Positions 25,201 through 33,401 of a stretch of 64,000 nucleotides of DNA are shown one piece after another. The position numbers and the translations under genes were made by a program. The DNA is from Liolophura sinensis (Eukaryota > Mollusca > Polyplacophora > Chitonida > Chitonidae), in the NCBI RefSeq assembly GCF_032854445.1, contig NC_088302.1:9111338-9175337 (forward strand), in the 5' to 3' direction. Numbering within the stretch: position 1 is the stretch's first letter; each line of letters starts with the position of its first letter. The notes under the pieces are model-generated. The model had not been told where the DNA came from. It saw only the letters and a program-made list of their open reading frames with translations, and did not search any database.

Positions 25201-27738
25201 CAACAAGGTATGACGGGAAAAACATCTTGTTCACGAGGATATGTCACACGCTATTTCGACGTTCACGCGTGATTTAGCCTGTCTTTGCAAAGTATATATC
25301 AGGGCCTTCGGGTTGGACATTAAAATGATTTGATTTCTTGTATTCGTGAGAATTCGTCCACGCCACATCGACCAGTCACCAAGATTACAGATTACCTCCA
25401 TTTGTAGGTCTGGATTTTTTCGTTCGAAAATTTGTTTTTTTCTTTGTTTTTTTTTTTTAACCCGATGTGGGATTAGTTTATTTTAAACACATTTTGGGTC
25501 ATTCAACTTCAGGGTGTGGGGAAGACATTCCCTGCCGGCATGTCACAGACGATCTGCCTAATTTAACTTCACCATCCTCCGTTTTCTCTCGGGCTAGGGC
25601 GATCCCCAGTTTTTTGGAGAGCTATATATACATGGTCAAATTTATGTACAATGCCGCAAAAAGCGCTGAAGCGTAAAACCGCACAATCATTTTTTAAAAC
25701 CGTTTTTGATTAAAATCTATTTTTATCTTTATGTACCTGATGTAGCCAGTAGGTTATGCGTCTAACTCGATGAGGGTCTATTACGTCATCTCCGCCTTAC
25801 ACATTCTACCGCTTAGAGGCATTTCTATAGGTGTCATACATGTTTAGGGTATACCAGTAATTGAGTTACTGAACTGCACACACTTCATGATCACCCGTTT
25901 GTATAATTTCGTATTGTTACCATTAATAACTTAAATTCTTGCAACAAACCGCTCTCACTCTAAAACACTTGGTAACGAGTGAACTTCTGGTAAATTCAAA
26001 TCATGAATCGAGAAATATATCGGAGAATAAACTGAAGTCAATATATAGTTTACCTCTGTGTCGTCCAGATCCAAACCAACTCCATTGCCAGGGTTGATCG
26101 CTAGGAGAATATCTCCAATAAACGTCTGGAAAAAAAAAAACACAAAAACCAATTAAATTCTTAATAGGGCGAAAATCAAAATTTTATTTCCTTATTTTAC
26201 TGGTGTTTTCGCCGTACTCAAGAACATTTAACCTCTACGACGGTGGCCAGCATTATGGTGGGAAGAAACCGGACATCACCTGAGGGAAGCCCATGCCCAT
26301 CCGCAGGTTGCCAAAATCAGGAAAATCAATATCAAATATAAGGTTAATATTATCCATCTGTGTATGCTTCAGCTAAACCTTCATCAAGATACCGAAATTG
26401 CTGTTTGGTCATTTCCACGCAATTGATGAAGAACCGTCACAGACAGTCTTAATTGGGACATTTATCTTTTCTGAGGAAACTTACATCTTTCGACAGACGA
26501 ATTTTCCTTTATGAGAAATAGAAAACTTGAAAATAAACTTAATAAACAAGAGACCACACTTCAACGAATTCAACGAGTGGACAAATCCTTGGCATCACTT
26601 AGGTTATCTTGGAATATGGATTCAATGATGATTTTAATATTCATTTAACTTGATAATTTCTTTGCTGGTGTAAAGATATATTAAAACAATTGGATATAAG
26701 GGAATGGTGAGAAGTAACATTTCTACACGGAAAAACAAAGCTAAATAAATTCAAATTTTATGCAGTTTGGACAAAAATAACAGACACTTTTATGTGGCAA
26801 CAATGTTAATATGAAGTGGTCGTGAGTCACAATAACTGCGCGGTGCTTTTTAAAAACTAATATAATTTACTACTGAATACCCTGCTGTGATATGCGGGGA
26901 ATGATAAAAAGACCGATTTTTTAAATTCAGTAACAACGTAGGCAATTAACAACACCTTATCTTTTAAAAATAACTTCATCAGATTCTTTATATCTTGAAA
27001 TAAAAGCTTAAATTCCAGTCAAAATCCACGTCAGCTGTTGCTACACGGACATGATAAATTCAACAAAAATGTGCTTTACTTTTTGTCGCAATTAGCCATT
27101 TGAATGTGTTTGTTGTTTTATCTAAGCTGGCGAATTGCCTTGAAATAACGCCTCAAGGAAGCGGGTATACTTTTGTATAACGTGGTCATAACTGACAATG
27201 TTATGTCACAAACGGACGTCACTAAGCCCTGTGACAGCTTAACAACCAGGAAACCATATGTTTGGATCTAACTACTCGTAGGTCAGTGTATTTACTGCCA
27301 CTATATTTTGGTTGCAGATTAACCACGTGTGACATGGACGGTGACTTTAGTTTGTAACTTGCAAGGGGTTACGTTTTCCTACTCAATGACGATTCGGATC
27401 CAAGATTTGAACAATGGGGTTTTTCATTCTAGCTTTTATCCTAGAATGCCTAAGCTATCTAGTTAGTAGCCTGAATGCCCCACAGGATCCACGAGATTTG
27501 CCGTAAAAATCAGTCTGAGCGCTTGACACAAGAGGGAAGTACGAGTCTTCAATCACTTAACTAAAGCGCAGTGGGTACGTACGTAGTAAGAGCTTCTGTC
27601 ATAGCGGACTTTCAGTTCCTGCAGAATTCTCTCCCCGTCTAAGACGTCTAGGTAGGTCAAGTCTTTGGCGCCTCCGGGAACTTTGAGGCCGATTTCTTTT
27701 GGGTCCCCATCGCCGTCTATCGTGTCGTAGATCTGCAT
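5239..27738 (-). CDS. myosin-motor chitin synthase (29 coding exons, about 2,393 residues)
   Basis: Membrane enzyme that polymerises UDP-N-acetylglucosamine into chitin; in molluscs this myosin-headed class is linked to shell and radula matrix. Coding exons, 5' to 3': 27738-27583, 26125-26054, 24609-24264, 23961-23814, 23431-23311, 22859-22742, 20323-20252, 18820-18682, 18356-18134, 17716-17552, 17224-17081, 16765-16649, 16350-16278, 15829-15774, 15565-15416, 15120-15009, 14610-14323, 14104-13986, 13558-13381, 13033-12896, 12333-11246, 11064-10843, 10449-10370, 10073-9971, 9373-9220, 8758-8552, 8174-8039, 7700-7500, 7295-5239. All introns are GT-AG and phases agree, except that exon 11 has one base too many. 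Motor: GESGAGKT (118-125), NTNSSRFGK (168-176), LDMSGFE (400-406). Catalytic: [12 protein letters not shown] (1390-1401), HIFFDDAME (1443-1451), DGD (1606-1608), EDRW (1710-1713), QRRRW (1747-1751), WGTRE (1930-1934). Family identity is very secure. I give no symbol because several paralogue names are in use. Confidence 0.96.
7500..7700 (-). CDS. exon 28: [12 protein letters not shown] block
   Basis: 201 nt. It encodes [20 protein letters not shown] and [17 protein letters not shown], the best-conserved acceptor-side stretch of chitin synthases. Phase 1 to 1. Confidence 0.98.
8039..8174 (-). CDS. exon 27: DGD sugar-nucleotide-binding motif
   Basis: 136 nt. It encodes [20 protein letters not shown], in which DGD (1606-1608) is the metal and UDP-sugar site of family-2 glycosyltransferases, then [12 protein letters not shown]. 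Phase 1 out. Confidence 0.98.
8199..8287. repeat. left arm of an 89-bp inverted repeat, intron 26
   Basis: Starts TTTAATATCG and ends AAAAGGTC. Pairs with 9452-9540 over its full length, about 92% identity by my count. The spacer between arms is 1,164 bp. Confidence 0.95.
8552..8758 (-). CDS. exon 26: catalytic region with [11 protein letters not shown]
   Basis: 207 nt, phase 0 to 0. It encodes [20 protein letters not shown], a basic stretch [16 protein letters not shown] and an acidic end MDDETEIQ. Acceptor TTTGTAG, donor CAA|GTAAGC. Confidence 0.95.
9046..9210. repeat. minisatellite of about 34 bp, about five copies, intron 25
   Basis: Repeats of the type CTTGTAATATGT(T/G)AGGCATA plus TACCTGTAACCAC. 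Each unit contains GGCATATACCTGTAAC with minor changes. It lies only a few bases downstream, in transcript sense, of the exon 25 donor. Confidence 0.88.
9220..9373 (-). CDS. exon 25: catalytic region, [13 protein letters not shown]
   Basis: 154 nt. It encodes [20 protein letters not shown] and [12 protein letters not shown], strongly conserved in animal chitin synthases. Phase 2 in, 0 out. Acceptor TCCCACAG, donor CAG|GTCAGT. Confidence 0.97.
9452..9540. repeat. right arm of an 89-bp inverted repeat, intron 24
   Basis: Reverse complement of 8199-8287 without gaps; I count 7 mismatches in 89. It contains TTTTCAGCTTTAATGAAT and TTTTCAAAATTTTCAAGT. With its partner it brackets exons 25 and 26. 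Confidence 0.95.
9805..9930. repeat. dispersed repeat in intron 24, related to one in intron 20
   Basis: Matches 12688-12812 in the same orientation around TCACACGTAACCGG and the following TCAGTCAG. See the partner entry. Copies in direct orientation would not pair with each other in the transcript. Confidence 0.5.
9971..10073 (-). CDS. exon 24: HIFFDDAME block
   Basis: 103 nt. It carries HIFFDDAME, a conserved acidic block of animal chitin synthases, and continues [20 protein letters not shown]. Donor GCAG|GTACGT. Confidence 0.96.
10370..10449 (-). CDS. exon 23: catalytic region
   Basis: 80 nt. It encodes [20 protein letters not shown] and DYYEFE. Phase 2 in, 1 out. Acceptor CTTTCAG, donor AAG|GTACTA. 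Confidence 0.93.
10843..11064 (-). CDS. exon 22: start of the catalytic region, [12 protein letters not shown]
   Basis: 222 nt. A four-arginine and acidic stretch ([10 protein letters not shown]) precedes [17 protein letters not shown], the block that opens the animal chitin synthase catalytic region. It ends LLKSLF plus two bases. Confidence 0.97.
11246..12333 (-). CDS. exon 21: N-terminal membrane domain of the synthase
   Basis: 1,088 nt, residues 979-1340. It holds a series of hydrophobic segments (for example [62 protein letters not shown]). A polar loop at about 1178-1220 has NVT and NTT glycosylation sequons and a run of six threonines, so it is probably extracellular. It ends RMTKTE plus two bases. 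The exon is about eight times longer than the typical motor exon. Confidence 0.96.
12688..12812. repeat. dispersed repeat in intron 20, related to one in intron 24
   Basis: It shares a core of about 20 bp, TCACACGTAACCGG followed by a similar AATAC.GT stretch and TCAGTCAG, with 9805-9930 in the same orientation. Both begin around an ACAGCAT.GAGAGTA motif. Identity is patchy, so the copies are old. The family is not one I recognise. Confidence 0.5.
12896..13033 (-). CDS. exon 20: second membrane segment
   Basis: 138 nt, phase 0 to 0. It encodes [20 protein letters not shown] and ends FKLYTA at CT|GTAAGT. Confidence 0.92.
13381..13558 (-). CDS. exon 19: first membrane segment
   Basis: 178 nt. 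Basic [14 protein letters not shown], then the hydrophobic [19 protein letters not shown]. This marks the change from cytosolic motor to membrane-embedded synthase. Donor GTG|GTAAGT, phase 0. Confidence 0.92.
13986..14104 (-). CDS. exon 18: linker before the first membrane segment
   Basis: 119 nt. It encodes [20 protein letters not shown] and a proline run APTPPP, ending AKLQ plus two bases. Probably cytosolic. Confidence 0.88.
14241..14246 (-). terminator. AATAAA inside intron 17, 32 nt after an in-frame stop
   Basis: On the minus strand the unspliced exon 17 reads on to TAA at 14280-14278, and AATAAA follows about 32 nt later. This would suit an intronic polyadenylation event that yields a motor-only protein of about 847 residues. 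The signal is visible; its use is inferred. Confidence 0.3.
14323..14610 (-). CDS. exon 17: basic helix and serine-rich linker after the motor
   Basis: 288 nt, residues 738-833. It begins [20 protein letters not shown], which may be a short light-chain-binding-like helix, though no clean IQ motif is seen. It continues into a Ser/Thr/Asp-rich stretch ([20 protein letters not shown]) likely to be flexible and phosphorylated. The donor CTG|GTAAAA is weak but is the only one that keeps the frame into exon 18. If it is not used, the frame runs 14 more codons to TAA. Confidence 0.9.
15009..15120 (-). CDS. exon 16: converter region of the motor
   Basis: 112 nt. It encodes [20 protein letters not shown], then [11 protein letters not shown], in place of the myosin converter with its GxTKVF motif. 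It ends residue 737, phase 0, at AGG|GTATGT. Confidence 0.92.
15416..15565 (-). CDS. exon 15: motor segment [14 protein letters not shown]
   Basis: 150 nt. It encodes [20 protein letters not shown], then [20 protein letters not shown], the conserved SH1/SH2-helix and converter entry. It ends FLDR. Confidence 0.96.
15774..15829 (-). CDS. exon 14: motor segment [17 protein letters not shown]
   Basis: 56 nt. It matches the myosin SL..LM..L..T.PHFVRCIKPN helix. The last two bases complete an arginine codon with exon 15. Confidence 0.92.
16278..16350 (-). CDS. exon 13: loop region ending MGVYFR
   Basis: 73 nt. Gly/Ser/Thr-rich start [19 protein letters not shown] followed by MGVYFR. Acceptor TTTCTGCAG, donor AGG|GTAAGT, phase 0 out. 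Confidence 0.85.
16649..16765 (-). CDS. exon 12: basic loop region of the motor
   Basis: 117 nt. It encodes [20 protein letters not shown] and a lysine/arginine-rich end (LARRIRRHR). It occupies the place of surface loop 2 between lower 50-kDa and 20-kDa regions, which is variable among myosins. Donor CACAG|GTGGGA. Confidence 0.85.
17081..17224 (-). CDS. exon 11: motor segment VTYDAQ / [10 protein letters not shown] with a one-base frame break
   Basis: In the incoming phase 0 the exon reads VTYDAQ, which is the expected continuation of HYAGE, and then hits TGA. The expected [10 protein letters not shown] follows in the +1 frame, beginning one base later; that frame also fits the phase of exon 12. 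The surplus base is near 17206 (C on the minus strand). Either the assembly has a one-base error, or this allele is broken, or a weak alternative donor in exon 10 is used. The second frame continues [20 protein letters not shown] as in other motors. Confidence 0.88.
17552..17716 (-). CDS. exon 10: motor segment with [11 protein letters not shown] and HYAGE
   Basis: 165 nt, phase 0 to 0. It encodes [20 protein letters not shown] and ends FTIKHYAGE at donor GAG|GTGAGT. Both blocks are standard myosin landmarks. Confidence 0.96.
18134..18356 (-). CDS. exon 9: switch II and relay helix of the motor
   Basis: 223 nt. It carries switch II as LDMSGFE (most myosins have LDIxGFE) and the relay [20 protein letters not shown]. 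The acidic and glycine residues needed for ATP hydrolysis are present. It ends LLDLFLK, phase 0. Confidence 0.97.
18682..18820 (-). CDS. exon 8: motor segment [19 protein letters not shown]
   Basis: 139 nt. The quoted segment matches the highly conserved myosin helix (ALAKALYERLF type). Acceptor TCGTCACAG, donor CCAG|GTATAA, phase 1 in and 2 out. Confidence 0.97.
20252..20323 (-). CDS. exon 7: motor segment [14 protein letters not shown]
   Basis: 72 nt, phase 1 to 1. It encodes [20 protein letters not shown]. Acceptor CTTTTCAG, donor CTG|GTAAGT. It corresponds to the myosin helix after the ILHLGNI region. Confidence 0.92.
20576..20690 (-). repeat. 3' part of SINE family 1, in intron 6
   Basis: On the plus strand, TTTATTTATTTCATTGGTGT, then TTACGCCGTTCTCAAGAATA and TTATACGACGGC, ending near GCATAGCCCGGGGG. 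This is the reverse complement of the 3' half of the full SINE at 46777-47037. The tRNA-like head is missing. Confidence 0.85.
21346..22020 (-). CDS. unassigned 224-codon open reading frame inside intron 6
   Basis: An uninterrupted frame on the same strand as the host gene, ending at 21346. It is longer than chance would usually give in DNA this AT-rich. I do not recognise the product. It has a basic start, a hydrophobic stretch [12 protein letters not shown] and a cysteine-containing part whose end, TSCQSDTCN, resembles the closing CCxxDxCN pattern of Ly6/three-finger proteins. The rest of that fold, notably the opening cysteines, is not evident. It could be a nested gene, a decayed retrocopy or chance. 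No splice or promoter evidence decides. Confidence 0.2.
   Translation of the reverse strand: MVIKYRPRREERRMRVQVTVKDDPENADACREAFMVRDWICINPFSCVDGLVKLFIFLLIIQVCGSLLFCSHLAIKFRSFGPVVWYYISHYTLDTYSERFHNEFSHGSAWLRCNNSYLYVCSGVKKQRKAAYGDDLSGITVTSCQSDTCNNKKVSHIVLWRCLHFPKRPDAQKSCNLCWKFNTNLLSTVAGNTKGVRICLCRMSVTCISSLSIHSLWMRPKRGI
22742..22859 (-). CDS. exon 6: motor segment [15 protein letters not shown]
   Basis: 118 nt. It aligns with the myosin ILHLGNI helix and continues [19 protein letters not shown]. Donor TTG|GTAAGT leaves one base of a glycine codon. Confidence 0.93.
23311..23431 (-). CDS. exon 5: motor upper 50-kDa region
   Basis: 121 nt, ending phase 0. It encodes [20 protein letters not shown] and ends RNVGFADE, corresponding to the myosin region with the VGF motif. 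Acceptor TTGTCAG, donor GAG|GTTGGT. Confidence 0.93.
23814..23961 (-). CDS. exon 4: motor segment YLLEKSRV
   Basis: 148 nt. It encodes [20 protein letters not shown] and [11 protein letters not shown], the standard myosin segment following switch I. Acceptor TTTGCAG, donor ACAG|GTAAGC, phase 1 in and 2 out. Confidence 0.96.
24264..24609 (-). CDS. exon 3: P-loop and switch I of the motor
   Basis: 346 nt encoding residues 77-191 plus one base. It carries the ATP-binding P-loop GESGAGKT at 118-125 and switch [10 protein letters not shown] at 168-176, both with the canonical residues, so nucleotide binding looks intact. It ends NLVG before G|GTGAGA. Confidence 0.97.
26054..26125 (-). CDS. exon 2: motor strand [12 protein letters not shown]
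   Basis: 72 nt, phase 0 to 0. It continues [17 protein letters not shown], which aligns with the YVGSILVAVNP segment of myosins. The acceptor is a long T-rich run then CCAG; the donor is GAG|GTAAAC. Confidence 0.93.
26183..26317 (-). repeat. 3' part of SINE family 1, in intron 1
   Basis: On the plus strand, TACTGGTGTTTTCGCCGTAC, CTACGACGGTGGCCAGCATT and GGTTGCCA, so it is inverted relative to the full copy at 46777. The tail A-rich end is decayed and the head is missing. The rest of intron 1 (26318-27582) and the whole of intron 2 (24610-26053) show nothing I recognise. Confidence 0.85.
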
Positions 27739-27766
27739 TATCCACACCGGTGTACTTGTTTCTTAC
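27583..27766 (-). CDS. exon 1: start codon and N-terminus of the myosin motor
   Basis: A strong acceptor (TTTTTGTTTCAG) precedes 27766, so this exon carries 28 nt of 5' UTR before ATG at 27738. I chose this start because the frame has TAA at 27765-27763 and no other ATG before the conserved part; position -3 is A. Residues 1-52 begin [10 protein letters not shown] and contain [18 protein letters not shown], which matches the early motor region of myosins. The exon ends SSYY before GTACGT, phase 0. An upstream non-coding exon is implied by the acceptor. Confidence 0.85.
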
Positions 27767-29682
27767 CTGAAACAAAAACAACAGGAGGTTAACCATTGCT
27801 GTCACAACTCATGAAGAGGTCTTCCACACAAATTTTAGTTTTTTATTTCAAACAATATTGCCAAACTTTATGCTAATGTTTAAAAGGCATTTGAAAGAAC
27901 AAGTAACTGTGGTTAGTCTTGTAAATGCTGATGCACTGTAGGTATGTAAAGAAAATCTTGAATGATTGTGTCACATCGTAGGCTAGTATTCTATAGGCTT
28001 TGTCATAGGCTGTTATTCAGACGCCACGTATAGTCTGTTTCGTTATCTGTTGGTTATTAGTTAATGTGGAAATGTCGAGGGTAGTGTGAAACTGACAAGA
28101 AATGGTGTCATTGGCAAAACGTCCCAGATGTGTTACCTGACGATTAATTTTTTAAGCTTTCCTAGCTACGTTGAGAGGAGCAAAAGAGATTAACTGAGGA
28201 ATTATACATTTGTTACTTTACACGAAAATGCAAAAAGCGAAAATGGTTATGACGACATACACAATTCACGGAGTTTCTTGGTCATGCAATTTTTTTTTAT
28301 GCGCATAGACGTATAGGTTTACAAATACCTAAAAGGTTGACAAATCATTGTATAACAAACGAATATTTCGTTGGTTGACAAATATTTATTTATATATTTA
28401 TAGGGTTGTCCAATATTTATACTATTATTAAATGTTATCAAAACAAAATGCAGGAAATATTGGGACAAAACTTGTACATTTTACGGAAATTTTATCAAAC
28501 GCTGATTATTCGATATTCTATTTCCTACCTGGAAATGTTACTCGGTCGACCAGAGCTGCAGAAGTGCGAATGACATTTCCTTATTAATCAGGTAAAGCTT
28601 AAATTTCGGATCTTAGGTAGGCGTGTTACAACAACAACGACGACGACACCTTGGGACACCGACAGCACTGAGGTCTAATTTCGATGGGGTCTTGCCAGTA
28701 GGCACACCTGTGCATTTGTAATTAACTACAGAGCCCGAATGTAAAAGAAGAATGTGTGTCTAGCAGCGCAGGGCCGGGCTGCTGACCTACTGATAAACAT
28801 CGGCTTCACCCAACCAGAAAAAAACCTACTTTATCAACGCGTCACCCTTAAGACAAATATCTGTCTTGATATAGCAAGTGCAAGGTGGTTCGAAGTTTTT
28901 ACATGAATCAAGAATGTTTTATACATGTCTTGTTCTATTGCCCTTTATAAAATGCTTTGTCCTGTTTCTGTCTCTCTGCCTCTCTCATCCCAATGATGAC
29001 GTTTTCGGAGAAGTGGAAGGCAAGCAGGCAAATAAAAATATATCATTGTTCTTGGGAAATCAGTTATCTTATCTACGAAACCAGTTATAATACCTGGGGA
29101 GGCTATACAGTGTTCCCAAAACAAAAGAATTCTCGTACGCGAATTCGGGCATTGTTTTCAGAGACCCTTGTCAGCGTTCGTTGTTATAGGGCACTGTAAC
29201 CCTGACGAAATCAGCGGCGTTATCAACCTACGAAATATACGTTAGCATACATTATATGAAATTCGACGACGCTCGTCTCATTTCGTTTTTAACGTGTCCT
29301 TCGCATGAGCTCTAGTTCTTTATACCTTGTATCTGGAAACACACCTCATCACTTCGGATTTAAACAAAAAATGACACTTTCCATATGTAATATGACATGT
29401 ATTTCTTATCAAACTTCCTTATTAGCACACTTTCTCATCACGCAAGACAAACTTCACTAAATATTTTCAACATTAACCTCACAGACTATATCGTGAAGTC
29501 AATGAACGACTGATAATAACTGGTCTACGCCTTACATAGCGGCAAATATAAAGTGTGTTTTTTAATGTCATATACAATAGAAACCTAGATTTAGGCATTG
29601 CACAAGTGTGCACAAATGTCACACACTTTAACCAGTAGCTTCAAGTTTCATTGTAAATTACTTAATAATCTGGCTTCCACAA

Positions 29683-29766
<84 letters not shown>

Positions 29767-32700
29767 AAGCGTGCAAGCGGAAAGCATAAAGCTTTTCAAA
29801 ATTGTAATTAACTTAAAAAACATACAAATAATGTAATTAATGTCAGATAGGCATCTTTACACTTCTCCTCACGTAAAATATTTTAATATGTTTCGTTAGT
29901 CTACCACCCACCGACGAAGCAATATATCAATTACATCTGGCTGAGCCTCAAGACGCATCTTCCGCTCACTGACAGCACTCAGGCTATCACCAAGAGCGCC
30001 AACACCAAACTTTATAAAAATAATTCATATTAGACAACCGACTTTGACATTAGACCTCTTCAGCGCCTTTGGCAAACAATAAATGCAAAGGTAATAGAAA
30101 ACTTTGTCCTGCCATTGGCTGACGAGGACTGGGGTTTGTTTGCTCTATTGCCTTCCACATGACAGAACGTCACCCCCAGGCAACTACTAAACAGTCAGTG
30201 TCAGATAAGCAGTCGGTACTGACCTCAGCGGTGCCTGTTCACTATCAGGGCGTCACCCAGGCTCTGTGGGTCCATTACACGTGGTTTCGCTTTGTGTTTC
30301 GCTTCGTGTTTTTTATACACAAGGGCTTCAGGTTTCCCCTGAGGACTGTTTCGCAAAACCACAGGTTTAAAATTATATTAATTCAGTGACGCCAAGTGGC
30401 GTCTTACCACAGCAGTGTGAGGACCCCGACATGTACGTCGTGATGAGATGGGTGACGTCGTGCGACAGAATAAAGTTTATGTAACATTCAAAGGACGGGG
30501 GGTTTCATTTTGCTATGTTTTAAATGGTTTATTTTAAATGAAAATTTTTCTTGGAGTTATGGTCATACAATACACCATACAGCGTGACGGTAAATAACAC
30601 ATCTGACTGTGTATTGTCTCGTACAGTTTGTGAAGATGATAAAAAAATTGTGGGTATCTACAGATAGCATTATAATAACGTTAATATCAGTCCAGGGTCA
30701 AATGTTTAAATAGTTTCTGGAAATTAGCTAGCAAGGTCGGACCGGAGACAGTCTTGCGAGATAACACGCTCTCATCCGAGGGAGATTTTTTCAAACGTAC
30801 ATACATCGCAAGTTTTTTCAAATGTACATGCATCGCACGGAAACATTCCTGTCATGGAGAGTGTGGAGTAGACACACCATGGAATTCTATCACCGCCGTG
30901 CATCTGCCAGCTGTTATGTTTAATAACCAATGCGATAAAAAATGCAAGGTTATGATATCATGGCAACGCTCAAATTTGTCACTGATAATACTTATTAATT
31001 ACATCTATCGTAATTGTATGTGAAATCCTTTTCACATTTTTTATATGTATATATCTTTAAACATTTCTCTTCCTTCGTGACACAGATATATTTTCTCTGA
31101 TTGAATATTACGCAAAATTAATTCCTGTTGACAAGAGTAAAACAGTAAATAGGTAGAATACTTGCGTTTTCTTCAATTCTTTAACAATGATATGATCTTT
31201 TACTTGGCTCTCTGTTCACAACTTACACCGTTCAGCTAAAAAAATTCACCAGATAAAACAGAGCTGGAACTCTTATATACAAAGTGTATATGGAATCCAT
31301 GTCAAGTCCTAACTTTTGTGTGTAAGATACTACGTCAAGAAAATGACTTTGGTGTGTATGTAAATTATCCGTTACATCCCACATGTGATGATATCGGATC
31401 TGTACTCTCAAGAAGAACGAGATTTCGTGATACCTCACAGACCGATCACAAATGACCACTGTATGTTCTGAAAAAGTTCGCTTTCCGCATTACATTCAAG
31501 ACTAAGTTTTGTTCACTACAAATGGAAAATGTTTTAGTCAGACACAGGTTAAAAATCGATGAAGGATAAAAAAGCAGGTCTCTGATGTTCATTTGTGAAC
31601 AATGACAAACACAATTTTAAAAAACCTGCGAGCCGCTCGGACACAAGAAAACCAATCGTGGGAAGATAACGACTTTTATGTTTTTTTGTACAGGCTACTG
31701 TCACTTTAAACCACCAAATGCTATTATAAAAAGAATGTATTAAAGCCAACAAAATAGTGTTATTAAACAAGATATCAACTCACAGATACCAGTATCCGAC
31801 CATTTTTACGACTGGTATGCCAGTATCTGTGAATAAGATACTTAAAATACTGTTTACACAGTTTATATTCAAAGTTTGGAATATTTTATATGTCAGCGTA
31901 CAAATGTTCTATTTACATTTCTCCAAATCTTAGTAAATATTTGGCAAAGATGAAAAAGTCTTTGCTCTTAACGAGAGGTTTTATAAAGCAACCCCAAGGT
32001 TAGTTGTTGCTTTTCAAAGCGAGCGGAGTTAAAAACAACCACCTTAATTGTAATCGGATTTTTTGTGGTTTGTTTAAAAAGTGCGGTATATAATTAAGTT
32101 AATCTCGCGCGTGAATTTAAGATTTCGTCTGATTTGACTGCGCTTATAAAAACTTGTAAAAAGGATGGATAGAATTAACGATGTCTTTGTGTGATAAAAT
32201 TGATGTGTTTCGGGGATGTGTAATGGTTTTTTTTTATAGAGATTTGAAAGGTCCCATGCATCCTGTCAAAATCAGTATGTTTCATTACACTGTACAAAGC
32301 CACTGACACAATAATAGATGGCTGTGAAACAAACCTTGGGAAAACAAAAACATGTTCTATACCCACAGTCGGCGTATGTGTATGCCTTACCATTGACACT
32401 GCAGCTTATTTCACCAGTCGAAACAATCTAAACGGTAAAATCTGACGTTTGCCTAGAACACAATATGATCCCCGTAGTCTCCTGACTAGAAACCGTTTGT
32501 CCTAAGTAAGTTTTGACCAGTCAACAGCATAGTTGGAATATTTGAATTTCGGACATAATTACACAATAACGTACGCCCGCTTCCCAGTTAATTTTTTTTC
32601 TACTGTTTCCTCATTTTGCTAGCAAATGTTTAATTAGAATCAGAAAAAATCAAGAACGAAAAAGTAATAGAATAATCTAACCAACTGATCGCAGATTAAA

Positions 32701-33222
32701 CAACGCGAAATGCAGATTAAACAACGCGTTAATTGAGTCGACGGTTTTGAGTATATGATTACCATATGATTTCCGATAACACGTCAGCAATTTTGATTTT
32801 TACCCAAATAAATGACATATTGGGCCACTTTTGCTTGTTGGCTCGGTGCACTACCGAACAGAAAACAAAGATATGATCCATACCAATTATTTCCAGTTAG
32901 CTACATTCAGTCCATTTTTTAAACTACATGATAAGTTACATGTGTCCTTAAGCATTTTCTATTTTTTGGCCATTTTTGATTTGTCTGGGGTTCATGTGGC
33001 ATTGACATGATATGTAAAATAGGGAACATTATTTCTAAAAACCGTAAGAATTTTAGCGTAAAAAAATCGTTTGACTGTAAAAAAATTCTGACAAAACTGA
33101 AGACAGGGGTTGGATCGCTAATGACGATTACCTGTTCCTACCAAGTAAATTTAGACTGATTTTGGAGTTTTGCCAGTTATCACTCTCGTTCTCGTCAGAT
33201 TCCCTGTTAATGTTAACTCATG
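27767..33222. other. upstream region, no coding gene recognised
   Basis: AT-rich DNA with only short reading frames that match nothing I know. The acceptor at 27767-27768 implies at least one non-coding first exon of the chitin synthase further right. Minus-strand donor-like sites that could end such exons include CATTTCCAG|GTAGGA near 28536 and, further out, AACCGAG|GTAATT at 37042 and ATATGAA|GTAAGT near 40282. None is decisive. Confidence 0.4.
29687..29762. repeat. (AT)n microsatellite, 38 dinucleotide units
   Basis: Uninterrupted alternating AT. A reading frame across it would be a run of Ile-Tyr and is not a gene. Perfect tracts this long usually vary in length between individuals. Confidence 0.97.
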
Positions 33223-33401
33223 GAAACAAATATCACGCTAATATAACCCTGAAGAACAGGTTAGTTCTACCAAAAATAGACACACTATGTCATGTGTCGA
33301 CAGTAGAGGTAAGGCCTTCTTAACTACGCACATACGGAACAGAGGCAGAGGCCAGACATGAATGATAGCTAACAGAGTTATATTAGCGTGATATTTGTTT
33401 C
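33223..33401. mobile_element. possible foldback or MITE-like element with 25-bp perfect inverted ends
   Basis: The ends are GAAACAAATATCACGCTAAT(ATAAC) at 33223-33247 and its exact reverse complement at 33377-33401, with 129 bp between that encode nothing evident. I see no clear target-site duplication directly outside the arms, so mobile origin is inferred from the arms alone. Confidence 0.5.

Noticed and set aside
27738-27765. Start of the chitin synthase upstream of the ATG at 27738
   Set aside because: The coding frame has TAA at 27765-27763 just inside the exon, so translation cannot enter from an upstream exon in that frame.
29598-29789. Frame with a long Ile-Tyr run
   Set aside because: Translation of an (AT)n microsatellite.
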